NCBI GenBank assembly: GCA_938743325.2
Contig: OW568887.1
Location: 434,001-498,000 of the forward strand
DNA length: 64,000 bases
DNA from: Pycnococcus provasolii
Lineage: Eukaryota; Chlorophyta; Pseudoscourfieldiophyceae; Pseudoscourfieldiales; Pycnococcaceae
Reading direction: 5' to 3'
Both the position numbers and the translations under genes were made by a program. Of the stretch, positions 37,990 through 47,886 are shown in pieces. Each line of letters begins with the position of its first letter. Within the stretch, counting starts at the first letter, position 1. The notes under the pieces are model-generated. The model made no database searches. It was not told where the DNA came from and was given only the letters and a program-made list of their open reading frames with translations.

Positions 37990-39024
37990 ATGACGACAAG
38001 GATGATGAATGCGTCGAAGAAGAAGAAGACGACAGCTTGCTTTCTTCTGATCGTGCTTACGTTCCTCCTTCTTGTCCCTCCTGCTCGCGGGTCTGCGCAC
38101 GAAGGTAATGGTGGTGGTGTGACTGGTGTCGACGATTATGGAGTTGACTTGTACGACTACTACTCGATGACGGATTTGGATATGGAAGAGGGAGAAACTC
38201 TTCAGCCCTTCACGTCAACGACGACGTCGCCGACGATGAACGACGAGTTCGGTGAGGATGACGTCAACAACAGCAACATCGTCACACAAGAAGAAATAAC
38301 GAGGAATGGCGCCGATTTCTTCGGAGGAGGAGACACAACAATGCCGTCCTATCCTTCGTACCCTGATCCTTACGCCTCGCCATTCTACTACGGTCCCGCT
38401 GCTGGAGGAGCGGTAAGTGGTAATCCTCCTCTCGCTCCTCCTCCTGCAAATGCCGTCGGCGGTCGCGGTCGCCGCGGTCGTAAAAAGCCGCGTGTTCAAA
38501 AGCCGCGTCGTCGAGGACGACGTGGGAAGAGGACGACGACACGACGTGGGCGACGAGGCAGGCGTCCGAGTTATGGTTATGCCATGCCTCCTCCTCCTCC
38601 GCCCTACTACTATGGTGGTGGTTATCTTGCCGCTGGGGGGCAGCACTACTACCACTACCCGCATCCGGCGTATTACTCCTACTACTACCCGCCTGTGGTG
38701 TATCCGACGACGAATTACTACTATCCGCCGTCGTACCCGACGTCGTACTACGATGGTGGTGGTGGTGACAACTACCTTTATCCCGGCGCGGGCGGGCGTA
38801 CGTTTGGAGGGGGCGGCGGCGGTTGCGCGACGATGAATTGCGCGTGCGCGGGACCCATGGAGGTGGACTCGAGCGGGTGCCCCGTCTGCCCTCCTCCTCC
38901 GTGCGCTCCTCTTCCAGGCTTTGGAATCCGCAATGCGTGGTTTGCCCAATTGCCACCCATGCGTGGCTCCGCGGAGGCGCCTGCGCCGGACGACGACGAC
39001 TTCTTAAAGGAAGGAGACGTTTGA
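37990..39024 (+). CDS. Secreted Tyr/Pro/Gly-rich, Arg-rich matrix-like protein
   Basis: 344 aa from ATG 37990 (MTTRMMNASKKKK). Signal peptide near residues 14-38 (FLLIVLTFLLLVPPARGSA). Then an acidic Asp/Tyr-rich region, and a strongly basic block of GRRGRR/RRGRRGKR repeats (residues about 155-195). A Tyr/Pro-rich region (YHYPHPAYYSYYYPPVVYP) with about 30 Tyr follows, then a Cys cluster CATMNCACAGPMEVDSSGCPVC like an antistasin-type motif. Tyr-rich secreted proteins are often cross-linked by peroxidases, and the basic block could bind acidic polysaccharide; both are inference. It lies head-to-head with the silk-like array, 264 bp between start codons, so may share its promoter region. Confidence 0.7.
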   Translation: MTTRMMNASKKKKTTACFLLIVLTFLLLVPPARGSAHEGNGGGVTGVDDYGVDLYDYYSMTDLDMEEGETLQPFTSTTTSPTMNDEFGEDDVNNSNIVTQEEITRNGADFFGGGDTTMPSYPSYPDPYASPFYYGPAAGGAVSGNPPLAPPPANAVGGRGRRGRKKPRVQKPRRRGRRGKRTTTRRGRRGRRPSYGYAMPPPPPPYYYGGGYLAAGGQHYYHYPHPAYYSYYYPPVVYPTTNYYYPPSYPTSYYDGGGGDNYLYPGAGGRTFGGGGGGCATMNCACAGPMEVDSSGCPVCPPPPCAPLPGFGIRNAWFAQLPPMRGSAEAPAPDDDDFLKEGDV

Positions 39025-40141
39025 AAATCATCATCAATCGCACATCATCATGCATGATTGTATGATCATCCCGTTCATCCGTACGTGACTGGCGCGGAGG
39101 CCGGGCGTGAAATACTGAAATCCATTTTTGCAGGCAACGTGAAGTAAATAAAACAAAGTAACAACAAACATCACCAAGCAAGAGATTCTTCCTAAACTCT
39201 AAAGGTACTTACTTACGTTGACCATCACTCAAGTAGTCAAGTGCGTCCACCTTCCATGATGTTCACACTCCACAGTCCACACCAACCAAACGCACGCCAA
39301 AAGTCCAAAACCCGACTACTAAGAGCACCCCTCTTCAGGCCTACCGTACAGGTACCAACCTTACGTGTTGGTATCTCACTCACCACCCATCCACGTCACT
39401 GACGCGGTGACGTGCCCGTCCTTTTCCCGCCACCCAGCCATGTCGAAGGTTATCCAGAAAGAAGCTTCTCTTCTCCTCCTTTGGATAGTTTTATTCTTCG
39501 AGTTGGCGCACGCCACAGAAGTGTACAAATCGTTCCCCTCAAGCAAGGCGTGATCAAGGCCTGCGAAACGAAACGGATATTATTGCATAAAGTTAAGAAC
39601 TAATCTGCTTAAAAAAATCCCAGTTGCCATTGGGTCCCACGAACTTTCATTCCAAGTCGGCTGAATTGCTGAGAGCAACACCAAAAACCCCTTCACCGCA
39701 GTCTCGAGAGACTCGAGGAGGTTGCATGGCAAATGTGTCAATGATGTGATATCAGTGGGATCTTTTTTGAGAACAATAAAAATAAAAAAGTGCATGCATC
39801 CGAAAATGCCCACCAAACGAAAGTTGAACCGGGAAGACGAACAACCTTCCCCCTAGTGGTAGGATATTTCCATGTGTGCCCTTTTTCCTCTACTTTTTCC
39901 CCCACACTTGACAAGCGAACTCCCCCCCCCTTTCAGAAACAACGGCGTATTGTATTGTTTTCACGCCACGAGCTGTGGAAACGAAACTCCCTCCCAGGGA
40001 ACTGTCACGTCAGCACCACCACCTTGCATTTATTTGATATTGATTTGTGTTCTTTTTCATTCTGTGCTGCTCTTATTATCGTAGCTGTTTTAGTTTAGTG
40101 TGTGTTTTCGTGTTTTAGTACACGTGTGTGTGTCTGCTTCT
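39025..40141. other. Intergenic region (1.1 kb)
   Basis: No gene with recognisable content. Short ORFs around 39365-39600 and 39790-40098 lack family features. It contains a C/T-rich stretch at 39870-39935 and a GT-rich stretch just before the next start. Confidence 0.5.
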
Positions 40142-40766
40142 ATGATGGATGCTGAAGTGGTTGCTTCAGGAGTGGTTGCTTCAGGAGTGGTTGCTTCAGG
40201 AATGGTTGCTTCAGATTGTGTCTATGCTGGTGCTACCCATGAAGCTCTTAAGGGTCGGCATGATGTGCTGGAGCGTGTTTGGGCTCAGTCGGCGGCTCAG
40301 GCTGATGAGGAGCGTGGTTGTGATGATGAGCGTGGTTGTGCTGCTGCTGGGTTGACCGTCGTGCCTTCTTTGGTGAGGTGGAATCATTCCTTGGGAGCTG
40401 CTGCAGAGAATCATGGGGTTAGCGGTGTGCGCGTTTTAGGCGACAAACACACGACGATAATACATGTCGAGAAATGTCAGGATGAAGAGGAGGAGCCTCC
40501 TGTGTGCTCCGGACGCACAGCTTCAGCTGCACACACACAGCAGCTCATGCCGCAGCAGATGCTGCAGAATACACGTCATGTTCATCAGCACACCAATCTC
40601 TTGTTGCCAGATGGTCAGCAGCAGAACCGCGTGCCTCTGCAAGTCATACCCCCACACGCACACGCACATGTGACTCCGCCGTGGATGGCGTGGAGTCAAC
40701 ACGAACACGCGCAATTCCTTGACGAGCTCGAGCAGGACTTCGTCAGGAGGCACCTCACTACCAACC

Positions 40767-40810
<44 letters not shown>

Positions 40811-41065
40811 GTCATGATGATGGCGAACAAAAACAACATCGTACCCACCACCACATCAGAAGTGTCAAGTGAACTATACACGGACGACACCATCAACACC
40901 GAGGAGCTCGAACTCGACGACACAGCTCACAGCCAGATATCCGCTCATTGCACGCAGCGCACAAACCACAACAAGTTTCCTGACTTCTCGAACGTCAAGA
41001 ACTGCTCGCTGCGAAACGTATCAACACAGGACAGGTGCTCGGCTTGGATGACAAAGGCTTTTTGA
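40142..41065 (+). CDS. Hypothetical Gln-rich protein, 307 aa
   Basis: ATG at 40142; the frame runs further upstream but has no better start. It begins with four tandem (V)VASG units (15-nt DNA repeat, GGTTGCTTCAGGAGT). The middle has QQLMPQQMLQ and His/Gln-rich sequence. The segment PPWMAWSQHEHAQFLDELEQDF resembles the first helix of a Myb/SHAQKYF-type repeat (W-x3-E-H-x-x-F-L), but no full domain follows. A run of 15 Gln encoded by CAA comes next, then a Thr/Glu-rich tail. It could be a transcription regulator; not certain. Confidence 0.5.
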
Positions 41066-41935
41066 CCGGACGAACATATATTCCTTTCACCATTTTTTTT
41101 GGCAAACGTCTGTAATAAACAACAAGAAAGAAAAGAACAATTTTGTTTTGAACATTTACAGCAGAGCCGTCCTAGAGCCGTCCTGCGTCAGGTAAGTACA
41201 CGTTGTGTGTGTTTGTGTGTGTGTGTGTGTGTTGTGGCAACAAGGTTTTCAAAAAGATGCTTTTGCTTTTGCGGTTTCTACCGCAACGCATGGCTCGCGT
41301 ATGCGGTGCGGGCGACGTCCAAGGTGTGGATGAGGTCGCGCTGTGCGGCGCACACCCTTTCACGGTCGGCAGCAAACGAGGAAGGAGGTGTTGACGAGGA
41401 CGCGATATGGTAGAATGAGGATGGGGATTACTATGTCGTTAGTGTAGATGTCCAGCGACGCCATGTACGCTATCGCGGCTTATGGCGTAGCTAGCGTGCA
41501 GCATAAGCGGCGGGCAGCTAGTGTAAGGATGCGTTCCAAGCACTTGGTATCATGTGTAAACGTGCTGCTGCTGCGCGTGCTGCGCAAGTGTCTTGCGGTA
41601 GGAAAGCAAGGAATGAGGATCTATTCGGGGTTAGATCTGAAATTCCGGTGTGCATCCAGGCCAGGTATTCCCCCCCCTTATCCTTTTCTTTTTCGGTTTC
41701 GTTTTCTCGGACGATTTTTTCATGTGATGTGACGACATACTTAAAAAGTTTACTGTTGTAGTTTATGTGACATAATATGCATGACCCTGGAGGGTGGGTG
41801 TACTCTCTCTCTCTCTCCATGTTCGTGTGTGTATGTGCGTGCACACTTGCAACACTTACTTCCATCTTTCTTTGACTTGACCAGGCACTTCTTTCAGAAC
41901 CTCACTCGTTCATTTGTTGTTAGCCCTTGGAAACG
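41066..41935. other. Intergenic region with possible 5'-UTR intron
   Basis: No ORF of note. A perfect donor CAG|GTAAGT at 41191/41192 and an acceptor GACCAG at 41884 (or TTTCAG at 41897) upstream of the flavoprotein start suggest a 5'-UTR intron of about 0.7 kb. A (GT)n microsatellite lies inside it (about 41203-41230), with CT repeats near 41803-41818. Confidence 0.45.
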
Positions 41936-44041
41936 ATGATGATGATGAGGATGATGAAGCCTTTTCGTTTTCTTCCTGTGGTCTTACTATCATGGTGCCT
42001 TAGTTCTATTCACGTCGTCGTGGTTGCGATGGAGACTTCTTCGTCTTCACCTTCTTACGTGCCTTCTTCTGTCGCGGTGTGGGGATCAGAACCAACACAG
42101 GCGGATCGATGTGGCGACAGTCATCGTAACGATAATACGACGAAAGCGGTGCTGTACGCGATCGACTACGCATGCGGCAACAACTACCTCCCACCACAGG
42201 CGTGGCAGCGAGGTGCGAACGACGCGCCATACGAAGCAGTCTTCGACCTGTCCATCGTGGGTGCGGGTATTGGTGCGGCTGCGCTCGTCGACCGCGCCGT
42301 TGGCGACGGAAGCCGAGACAAGCCGCCGATCGTGCCGAACAACGCTGCGGTCGCGCTGTTTGAGAAGACAAATGAGATCGGAGGGCGTCTGCAGAGCGCG
42401 TTTGGCACCGGCGGACTCGGCATGACGGTGACGCCATTTTCGCCGGAGCTTAGCTGGATCCCGCCGATGGAGTACGGAGGCATGCGCTTAAACCCTTTCG
42501 TGCATAAGCGACTTTTCAATCTCATCAAGAAGCGCGCACTTTACCACGGCGAAGTGTGCACCGCAGACGCAGACAATGCGACCGTGGACTGCGTCAGCTC
42601 GCTCCTACCAATGGAGGTGGGGAATATCAGGTACCGCACTCTCCGACCAGCAAGTGAAGTTGGCGATTGGCTGGAGAGCAGCCGCATCAACACTTCGAGT
42701 GCATTGTACGAGGCGAAGGATTGCATCGACCAGGCTTGCGGAATCAGCAACTATGGCATCGAGGCGATCGCCAACCGCGAAGGCTCGCCCTACGACACGT
42801 GCGTGCAATTGGTCGTCGGGTTGCGCTACTACTACAGCACGGTCAACACCACGGATGTGCCGGACCTTTGGATCGACGCCATGAGCCGCTTGGATGCATC
42901 CAACTGCGGCACCAGCGACGCGGACTTTGCTGCGTTTGATGATAAGGTGGGCATGCCAGGCTGGTGTCGTCTTGTGACAATGTTCCCCGATCCGGCCACC
43001 GCTATCATCAGCTGCTCCGGCTACGATATGGATGTCGAAACCGTGACCTACAAGGGATCATTCCTGATTGACCAGGTGGTGAACGCGAATGACGCGAGCA
43101 AGCTGTTTCTCCTAAAGAATGGCGGAATGCAGCGTCTGGCACAGAGTCTGCTCTTCGAGAATGGGCAAGTGCAGGTGGCACCTCTTGTCTCCAAAGATCT
43201 TGTGGCGATCGAGGTCGAGGGTCGCGACACGACTGCGCTCGCTGCTAATGCTGCGAGGGAAGCTCTAAACGTCATCGCTGGTGGAACCGAAGCCAACAAC
43301 AACGACAACAACGCGTCAACGACGACGGAGGACGACCGCGAATCACCCATGCTTCGCCTAACGTTCGCGGATGGCAGCAGCGTGCTAACCAAACGCGCCT
43401 ACCTAACCATGCTTCCCTCGGACATGACTCAGGTGCGTGGCTTAGAGTCGTGGGTACCCGTGGTACGCGACTCGCTTACGCCAAGCATGGCGGTGAAAGT
43501 GGGGCTCTTTTGGCCAAAAGGCACGGACATCGCAAGCCTGCTCGGGTTGACGCCGTGCGTGCCGGGACCATGCCAGCGCATCATCCTCGACGGGCCAAGC
43601 AGATCCGCGGCGGGCGACCCGTGGATGGTACGGCAGGTGTGGCTTTGGGATGCGAACTCAATCCTGCTTTACCAGTTGGCACCCATGTCAAACATGTCCT
43701 TGCCGGCGCATCAGATTGCCAAATTCGCGAACGAGCGAGGCATGGGCGAGATGGTGCGCATCATCCTGACCCAGCTTCGAGAGGGCACGGGGAAGAACCT
43801 TCCTGATCCGAGCGCGGCGCGCCTCAAGACTTGGGCGGCGGGCAGCCTGCTCATCGACTCACCCCTGGAAGAGCCGCAGTGGGAGCGCGTAAGTGATGCG
43901 ATGCGCCGCCCGCTCGGACGCGGGATCGGGCTGTACTACGGCAACAGCGAGATGTCATCGAATCTAGAGATGCATGGCTGGGTCGAAGGGGCACTGGATG
44001 TGCTAGAGAAGAACGTGGAGGAGATGCAACTTGCGGCGTGA
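41936..44041 (+). CDS. Secreted amine-oxidase-like flavoprotein
   Basis: 701 aa; ATG 41936, as the frame upstream starts only with TTG. A Met-rich start and signal peptide (FLPVVLLSWCLSSIHVVVVA) suggest secretion. The Rossmann FAD motif is DLSIVGAGIGAAALVDRAV, then VALFEKTNEIGGRLQS, the E-x-x-x-x-G-G-R-L loop of flavin amine oxidases and L-amino-acid oxidases. MEYGGMRLNPFVHK matches the substrate-domain G-x-M-R-[FL] of LAAO. The C-terminus RGIGLYYGNSEMSSNLEMHGWVEGALD fits the second FAD motif. A Asn/Thr-rich insert (NNNDNNASTTTEDD) sits near residue 450. Several N-x-S/T sites. Substrate unknown. Confidence 0.75.
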   Translation: MMMMRMMKPFRFLPVVLLSWCLSSIHVVVVAMETSSSSPSYVPSSVAVWGSEPTQADRCGDSHRNDNTTKAVLYAIDYACGNNYLPPQAWQRGANDAPYEAVFDLSIVGAGIGAAALVDRAVGDGSRDKPPIVPNNAAVALFEKTNEIGGRLQSAFGTGGLGMTVTPFSPELSWIPPMEYGGMRLNPFVHKRLFNLIKKRALYHGEVCTADADNATVDCVSSLLPMEVGNIRYRTLRPASEVGDWLESSRINTSSALYEAKDCIDQACGISNYGIEAIANREGSPYDTCVQLVVGLRYYYSTVNTTDVPDLWIDAMSRLDASNCGTSDADFAAFDDKVGMPGWCRLVTMFPDPATAIISCSGYDMDVETVTYKGSFLIDQVVNANDASKLFLLKNGGMQRLAQSLLFENGQVQVAPLVSKDLVAIEVEGRDTTALAANAAREALNVIAGGTEANNNDNNASTTTEDDRESPMLRLTFADGSSVLTKRAYLTMLPSDMTQVRGLESWVPVVRDSLTPSMAVKVGLFWPKGTDIASLLGLTPCVPGPCQRIILDGPSRSAAGDPWMVRQVWLWDANSILLYQLAPMSNMSLPAHQIAKFANERGMGEMVRIILTQLREGTGKNLPDPSAARLKTWAAGSLLIDSPLEEPQWERVSDAMRRPLGRGIGLYYGNSEMSSNLEMHGWVEGALDVLEKNVEEMQLAA

Positions 44042-45200
44042 AGATGTAATATCAAGGTTGGTATTAAGGTTGCACCTAAGTTCTTATTTTGGTTACTTAT
44101 TCCCTTTCTCCCACACCTCACACATTCTCCGCGACTTGGTGTGTCCCACCCGCTCCGTCCTCACCAGCCGCAGTCCTTCGCGTCGCCGCCTTTGCATTCC
44201 CAGTCGTCTGAGACCTTACGCAATGGCAGTGAGAAGAAGTGAGAAGAAGAGGCATTCGAGGGAGTTGGGAGTTCGGGACCCGTTCCTCTGAGACCCGAAA
44301 ACACCAGTCGTCTGAGACCCAGTTGAGACCCCTTCTAATGCTCCCCCCCACCCACCACTCGGCACTCTGCTCCCACCCCTCTGGATTTCCTCCTCTCAGC
44401 AGCAGCAGACCTCATGTCACTTCGCAGGGAGGAAAAGACAACGGGACTTTGCCGGACGCTTGGCTTGGCTTGGAGGAGCACAGTAAAGGTTTAGTGCACA
44501 CCTATCCAGGCCAGGAGGGGGGAAACGAAATCTAGGGTTCGTATTAGGGTTTTAATTAGGTCGGGCGAAGTGGTTGATGCTTGCATGCTCACAGATGATC
44601 TTTCCCCATGTTGTCCATGTCTGCCGAGCTAGGAAAACGACCCTTACTGTGTTAGGAACGTTTTGTAAAATTTTGGTGAGTGGACAACTTGGGGAAAACT
44701 GTGAAAACCGTGAAATTGACACATCATGAACTACATGTGTGTTTTGATGTGTGTGCTTGTCGCTCAACCTACGGGAACCTTTTGATTTGCCTCCATGAAC
44801 AACCGAACTGTGACCATACATAAGACTCAGCAACTTTTCATGTTTCAGTCTCGATGGAGGCGGTACATCAACTTGGCGCGCTCCTTTTGTGGGCAAATGC
44901 ACATGTGCTTGTGTGCCCACCTTGCACCTCACGTGGGTGTCGCGTAGGGGCGCGCGCGGGGCATGGGCGGTGGCATGGTGCGGTACTACTCCTATGCGAC
45001 CGAACGAGCGCAAGATGTTGCGCATGCGCGACTGTACGCGCTGCGCATGCCACATGGCACGTGACCGAGCGCGCTGGGCAGCGCCATCTGAGGGAAATGG
45101 GGGCTGGCAGAGCTCTGGAATCCCTCCGGGGACCCATTTGCCAGGCACCCACATCGGCACGTTTGGTCGGGACGGAGATCATATTTTAGGGTTTCCCTGT

Positions 45201-45240
45201 AACCCTAGATAACCCTAGATAACCCTAGATAGCCCTAGAT
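45201..45240 (+). repeat. AACCCTAGAT tandem repeat (telomere-like)
   Basis: Three perfect AACCCTAGAT units and one AGCCCTAGAT. They lie directly left of the fold-back element. Confidence 0.85.
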
Positions 45241-45281
45241 TTTGATTTCGTTTCCCCCCTCCTATCCAGGCCCCCCAATCC

Positions 45282-45370
45282 ATAAGCCTTGTCGACAGAA
45301 AAATAAGGTCGCGTTGGTTTCGGGTCTATTTTCCGGTTGCATTCCCCACTCAATTCCCCCCGATCCGGCG

Positions 45371-45403
<33 letters not shown>

Positions 45404-46033
45404 ATGCGAAAATCAGAAAACAACGAGGGAAAAAGACCGGCATTCCCCCAAAGCCTGATAATTTTCCCTTCATAACGGCGATCCCCGTTATAAATTAATG
45501 GCGCCGCGGCCGTCAGCGTGCGTGCGTTCTATCAACGCACTCTATGGGCTATTGAAGAGGACACATTGGGCAGCCACCTGCGAGAAACCCCGTCTTTATC
45601 CGACCTGAAACGGACATGTATTCGTTGATCTCCGTATTATGCCGTATAACGGGAAATTTGGTCGGGGGAAAGGGAGTTTTGATCAGATCCCGACCAAATT
45701 TATGGTTATACGGCCATTATGCAAAACGTCGATAACTTCTCCGTTTCAGGTCAAAACAAGAATTGGTTTGTGACTGACAGTAGCTCTATGTGTGCTGTTC
45801 AATAGCCCATAGAGTGCGTTGATAGAACGCACGCACGCTGACGGCCGCGGCGCCATTAATTTATAACGGGGATCGCCGTTATGAAGGGAAAATTATCAGG
45901 CTTTGGGGGAATGCCGGTCTTTTTCCCTCGTTGTTTTCTGATTTTCACATGGGGGGAAGATGAGTGGGGAATGCGATGGGGAAATAGACCCGCGACCTTA
46001 TTTCCAAAATCGGGCTTCGTCGACAAGGCTTAT
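45282..46033. mobile_element. Fold-back (long inverted-repeat) element, about 750 bp
   Basis: The arms are near reverse complements: ATAAGCCTTGTCGAC at the left end and GTCGACAAGGCTTAT at the right, with the long shared block from GAAAATCAGAAAACAACGAGG through GGCGCCGCGGCCGTCAGCG to CTATGGGCTATTGAA. The inner part is less similar but still palindromic, for example GACCTGAAACGGA with TCCGTTTCAGGTC and AAATTTGGTCGGG with CCCGACCAAATTT, down to a short loop near 45675. The left arm carries a 32-C run (45372-45403). No ORF codes for a transposase, so it would be non-autonomous (fold-back or long-TIR MITE). No clear target-site duplication. Confidence 0.75.
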
Positions 46034-46203
46034 CCTCCCCGTCCCCCCCCCCGGAAGAGAAGAAAGGCGCCCTGCCCTTTCCGTCCCATCGCGCCATCAG
46101 AACCGATGGCTTAAGTCAAAATCACCTGCATTGTATTGTATTGTGTGCGTGTGATCAGATCAATCACCACAGAGGTGCTCTGTCATCTGTATCTATCTAC
46201 CTT

Positions 46204-47886
46204 ATGTCTTTATTTTCTGTGCACCGTTACCGTTGTAGCCGTTGTATCCGTCTTTATTGTCTTCCTAATCTTCGTGCTCCTCCTTCCTCTTGTGCCACAC
46301 GGGTCTTTAATTTGAGGAGTCGTCGAAAAGTCGTCAAGATTACGACTTCATCATCATCAGAGATCATAAGAGGAGGAGGAGGAGGAGGACTGTTCAAGTC
46401 TCGATCTCTAAGGTTGTTTTCGAAGAGATCTCTTGGTCAATTCTCAACTCTCAAAGCGTCAAAATCTGACGAATCACCCTCCGCCGCTTCTACAGCTGAC
46501 GACGACATCGAGGCGTTCGCAGCAAAAGCACAAGGGGGACGACTCTGGAGCAACGTCAACGCTGTTAGCATGAAGCACGAACCGGGATCACTCTTTGGTT
46601 CCGCCTGCTTAGTCGCAGGAACCACCGTCGGCGCGGGAATCCTGGCTCTGCCAAACGCAACCGTCGACGCGGGATTCGTGCCGTCAGCTGTCACCATACT
46701 CCTTTGCTGGGCGTTCATGGCGGGTACCGGTCTGCTCGTCGCTGAAGTCAACCTACAGACGAGCTGCGAGCTGGGATCGGGAGGCGTATCCATCATGACG
46801 ATGGCTAAGCGAACTCTCGGAAACACGGGAAGCAACGTGAGCTCTGCGGCGTACATCTTCCTCCACTACTGCCTTCTCGTCGCATACATAAGCAGAGGAG
46901 GTGAGGGAATGGCTGGACTCCTCGGCGCACCAAAAGACTCACTCATGTACACAGTCGGCGGACCGCTCGCATACACCGTCCCGCTGTGCGTGCTGTGCTA
47001 CGCGCCACCCCAGCGCATCCTCGAAGGTGTCAATAGCGCACTCGTCGCGGGTGTTGTCATCAGCTTCGGTTCGATTTTGGCATACAACGTCCCGAACGTT
47101 GACGTTGCTGCCTTGCTGCACGCGCCGGTGCCGCCCGTGCGCGGATCGGAACCTCTCGACGCTGCCATTGGCAGCATTCCAGTGGTTGCGCTGGCTTTTG
47201 TATACCACAACGTCATACCCGTTTGTGTGACAAATCTGGAGGGCGACGTACGTAATATTCGCAAGGCTATTATTTACGGCAGCGGAGCCCCGCTTGCAAT
47301 GTTCTTGCTATGGAATGCAGCAGTGCTTGGACAGGTGCCCGCACTTCAGACGCTAGGCTATCTCGGAGGAGCTGGTGAAGTCACGGACCCCGTCGCGGCA
47401 CTTGAAAGTTACGTCGCCTCCACGGGAACCGGGGTCATTGCTCTTGCGTCGAGCAGCTTCGCTTTCTTCGCGGTGGCGACGTCTTTCATCGGATTTGTGC
47501 TTGGACTCAGCGATTTTTTCACCGACTTTGTCGCTTCTTCGACACTATCCTCGCAGAAGAACGCCAAGGACGGGTCGTCGTCGAGCTCGACAGACCGGCG
47601 CGGTGCACTTCCTATCCTGCTCACAGTTGTCCCTCCATTCATCCTCGCCACGTCAGGTGGGAAAGAGATTTTTTTCTCCGCGCTCGACTACGCGGGGACG
47701 TTCGGCGTCATGGTTCTCTTTGGCGTTCTCCCTCCGATCATGGCGTGGCGTGCGCGGTATGCGGATAACGTTCTGCTCGCGACGCGTCCTCTTTTGCCCG
47801 GAGGTCAGCCCGCTCTCGTTGGCTTGGGTGCATTCGCAGCCTTGGTGATTTTGCGCGATACGTACGTTCGCGTCGCTGGCGGTTGA
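46204..47886 (+). CDS. Plastid tryptophan/tyrosine permease-like amino-acid transporter
   Basis: 560 aa from ATG 46204. A leader of about 110 residues, rich in Arg, Ser and Leu (MSLFSVHRYRCSRCIRLYCLPN...), fits a plastid transit peptide. Then come about eleven membrane spans of the Trp_Tyr_perm family: SACLVAGTTVGAGILALPNATVDAGF is the conserved first span, followed by MAGTGLLVAEVNLQTS and IPVVALAFVYHNVIPVCVTNLEG. Algal and plant members are thought to move aromatic amino acids across plastid membranes. A Ser/Asp-rich loop lies before the last two spans. Confidence 0.85.
   Translation: MSLFSVHRYRCSRCIRLYCLPNLRAPPSSCATRVFNLRSRRKVVKITTSSSSEIIRGGGGGGLFKSRSLRLFSKRSLGQFSTLKASKSDESPSAASTADDDIEAFAAKAQGGRLWSNVNAVSMKHEPGSLFGSACLVAGTTVGAGILALPNATVDAGFVPSAVTILLCWAFMAGTGLLVAEVNLQTSCELGSGGVSIMTMAKRTLGNTGSNVSSAAYIFLHYCLLVAYISRGGEGMAGLLGAPKDSLMYTVGGPLAYTVPLCVLCYAPPQRILEGVNSALVAGVVISFGSILAYNVPNVDVAALLHAPVPPVRGSEPLDAAIGSIPVVALAFVYHNVIPVCVTNLEGDVRNIRKAIIYGSGAPLAMFLLWNAAVLGQVPALQTLGYLGGAGEVTDPVAALESYVASTGTGVIALASSSFAFFAVATSFIGFVLGLSDFFTDFVASSTLSSQKNAKDGSSSSSTDRRGALPILLTVVPPFILATSGGKEIFFSALDYAGTFGVMVLFGVLPPIMAWRARYADNVLLATRPLLPGGQPALVGLGAFAALVILRDTYVRVAGG

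Larger units (their letters stand above)
44042..46203. other. Intergenic region (2.2 kb) with repeats
   Basis: No gene. It holds AACCCTAGAT repeats at 45201-45240, the fold-back element at 45282-46033 and a second, smaller inverted relation. The sequence near 44506-44540 (CCAGGCCAGGAGGGGGGAAACGAAATCTAGGG) is the reverse complement of part of 45232-45272. Short ORFs here are copies of the fold-back arms. Confidence 0.6.

Noticed and set aside
45225-46114. Two short ORFs beginning MKGKLSGFGGMPVFF
   Set aside because: They are the two inverted arms of the fold-back element, not genes.
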